28,827 bases of DNA. It comes from Allomeiothermus sp035760705 (GTDB taxonomy: Bacteria > Deinococcota > Deinococci > Deinococcales > Thermaceae). The notes beneath the pieces were generated by a model. The model did no database searches. It was not told where the DNA came from and saw nothing but the letters and a program-made list of their open reading frames with translations. Shown here piece after piece: positions 28,011-28,827 of the stretch (positions are counted from its first letter, which is position 1; each line of letters starts with the position of its first letter). The stretch spans positions 1-28,827 of the forward strand of contig DASTSL010000059.1 of assembly GCA_035760705.1 (NCBI GenBank), written 5' to 3'. The translations under genes were made by a program, and so were the position numbers.

Positions 28011-28550
28011 ATGGCGAACCTCAAGAATTTGCCGGTCGGCAAAAAAGCCCCCGAAGTCGTGCACATGGTCATCGAGATCCCACGCGGCTCGACCAACAAA
28101 TACGAATACGACCCCGACCTTGAAGCCATCAAACTCGACCGGGTGCTGCCCACCGCCCAGTTCTACCCCGGCGACTACGGCTTCATCCCCTCGACGCTCG
28201 CGGAGGACGGCGATCCCCTCGACGGGATCATCCTCTCGACCTACCCGCTGCTGCCCGGTGTGGTGGTGGACGTGCGGATCATCGGCATGGTGGACATGCA
28301 GGACGAGAAGGGCGGCGATGCCAAGATTTTGGGCGTGGTGGCCGAAGACCCCCGCTGGGATCACATCCAGGATCTGTCCGACGTAACCGCCGCAACCAAG
28401 GCCGAAATCCAGAACTTCTTCGAGACCTACAAGGCCCTCGAGGCCCACAAAGGCAAGTGGGTCAAGGTGACCGGCTGGGAAGGTAAAGAGCGGGCCGTGC
28501 AAGAGATCAAGGCCTGTATCGAGCGCTTCAAGGAAAACAAGGATCGCTAA
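28011..28550 (+). CDS. ppa: Inorganic pyrophosphatase, family I
   Basis: Cytoplasmic Mg-dependent hydrolysis of pyrophosphate to two phosphates, which drives biosynthesis. 179 aa, the usual size of the hexameric bacterial enzyme. Active-site residues visible: E22 (VIEIPRGS), K30, Y56 (GDYGF), the metal-binding triad D66, D68 and D71 in EDGDPLD, and the D98-D103 region (DEKGGDAKI). It ends with the usual basic helix. Near-leaderless promoter; a strong hairpin terminator follows, so it is a single-gene unit. Confidence 0.97.
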   Translation: MANLKNLPVGKKAPEVVHMVIEIPRGSTNKYEYDPDLEAIKLDRVLPTAQFYPGDYGFIPSTLAEDGDPLDGIILSTYPLLPGVVVDVRIIGMVDMQDEKGGDAKILGVVAEDPRWDHIQDLSDVTAATKAEIQNFFETYKALEAHKGKWVKVTGWEGKERAVQEIKACIERFKENKDR

Positions 28551-28557
28551 AGACTCA

Positions 28558-28612
28558 GGGCTCGAGTGCGGCGGTTGCTTTTCCGGCTGGCCGCTCGAGC
28601 CCGGTCGTTTTT
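28558..28612 (+). terminator. Intrinsic terminator of ppa
   Basis: GGGCTCGAG (28558-28566) pairs with CTCGAGCCC (28594-28602), extended by CGGC/GCCG with a 2-nt bulge. T5 follows at 28608-28612 and more T at 28616-28619. Confidence 0.75.
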
Positions 28613-28827
28613 GGGTTTTGATCCCAGGTCAGCGGCTGCGCCAGACCGCGAGGCTGATGGCTTTTCACCACCCCCGCCCCAACTATCAGGATTCCCCGGC
28701 GGGCTTACAAAGACTTGCTCGAGGCTGTCCAAATTTTGGTCCGGGGACTTGACTGAAGGCGGTTACCGGCTGGTCGCAACGGCGGCAGCTACCAAAAATC
28801 CCGCACCTGCATTTTCACTTGATCTCC
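28613..28827. other. Right-end region, no gene seen
   Basis: No supported gene in the last 215 bases. It contains a short palindromic CCAAATTTTGG (28729-28739) and a TTGACT hexamer (28748-28753) without a matching -10. A gene may begin beyond the window. Confidence 0.4.

Noticed and set aside
1..28827. Toxin-antitoxin, restriction, phage-defence or mobile-element genes
   Set aside because: Every gene was checked for these families and none was found; the window's novelty lies in non-coding elements rather than in a defence island.

Overview
The window looks like a chromosomal segment of a GC-rich member of the Deinococcus-Thermus group, most probably Meiothermus or a close relative. The TrmH, short HisG plus HisZ, Dcd and pyrophosphatase proteins read like Thermaceae orthologues. 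GC in third codon positions is high throughout, and several signal peptides end in the same 'Leu-Ala-Gln' style. Many genes have a TANNNT box 5-9 bases before the start codon and no Shine-Dalgarno sequence, the leaderless promoter type known from Deinococcus. No rRNA, tRNA, CRISPR array, insertion sequence, phage or plasmid gene was seen. The genus is an inference from sequence style, not a database match.

Layout. 1-93: start of an extracytoplasmic solute-binding protein (minus). 466-3684 (minus): M20 peptidase, VanW-family protein, TrmH. 3732-4700 (plus): quinone oxidoreductase. 4795-8385 (minus): MFS transporter, cytochrome P460-like haem protein, NTF2-like protein and aldo/keto reductase. 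8573-13993 (minus): hisG, a Cys/Met-metabolism PLP enzyme, hisZ, a membrane-anchored cyclophilin, an arginase/agmatinase-family enzyme and dcd. 14218-15579 (plus): lipoprotein with an Ig-like domain, a long Pro/Gln linker and a dockerin-like calcium loop. 15842-21162 (plus): SHOCT membrane protein, MarR regulator, 14-TM DHA2 efflux pump, ICMT-like methyltransferase, OmpR-type response regulator and histidine kinase. This reads as a drug or envelope-stress efflux block with its own regulators. 21457-22212 (minus): rsuA. 22393-26238 (plus): GntR/FadR-type regulator followed by a complete tctC-tctB-tctA tripartite carboxylate transporter. 26387-28550 (plus): small membrane protein, AlaX-type tRNA editing protein and inorganic pyrophosphatase.

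The most interesting content lies between the genes. At least eight intergenic or gene-edge sites carry the same kind of element: blocks of degenerate 7-bp repeats, in most cases two arms in inverted orientation around an AT-rich spacer (for example four or five heptads, a spacer of about 10 bp, then four or five complementary heptads). The heptamer sequence differs from site to site but the 7-bp period and the architecture are kept. One copy contains the hisZ start codon and the ppiA stop codon in its two ends; one forms the leader of hisG; one ends in a T-tract between the response regulator and its kinase. Separately, CTCGAG is strongly over-represented over the whole window, roughly a hundred sites by manual count against about ten expected from base composition.

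Other signals: a strong extended -10 promoter that runs straight into an intrinsic terminator (21390-21450), so that it would make an RNA of only about 28 nt; RNA structure in both intercistronic gaps of the tct operon, with the tctA ribosome-binding site buried in a perfect 10-bp stem; an in-frame 27-bp triplication inside hisZ; and paired operator-like repeats upstream of the MFS, SHOCT and GntR genes.
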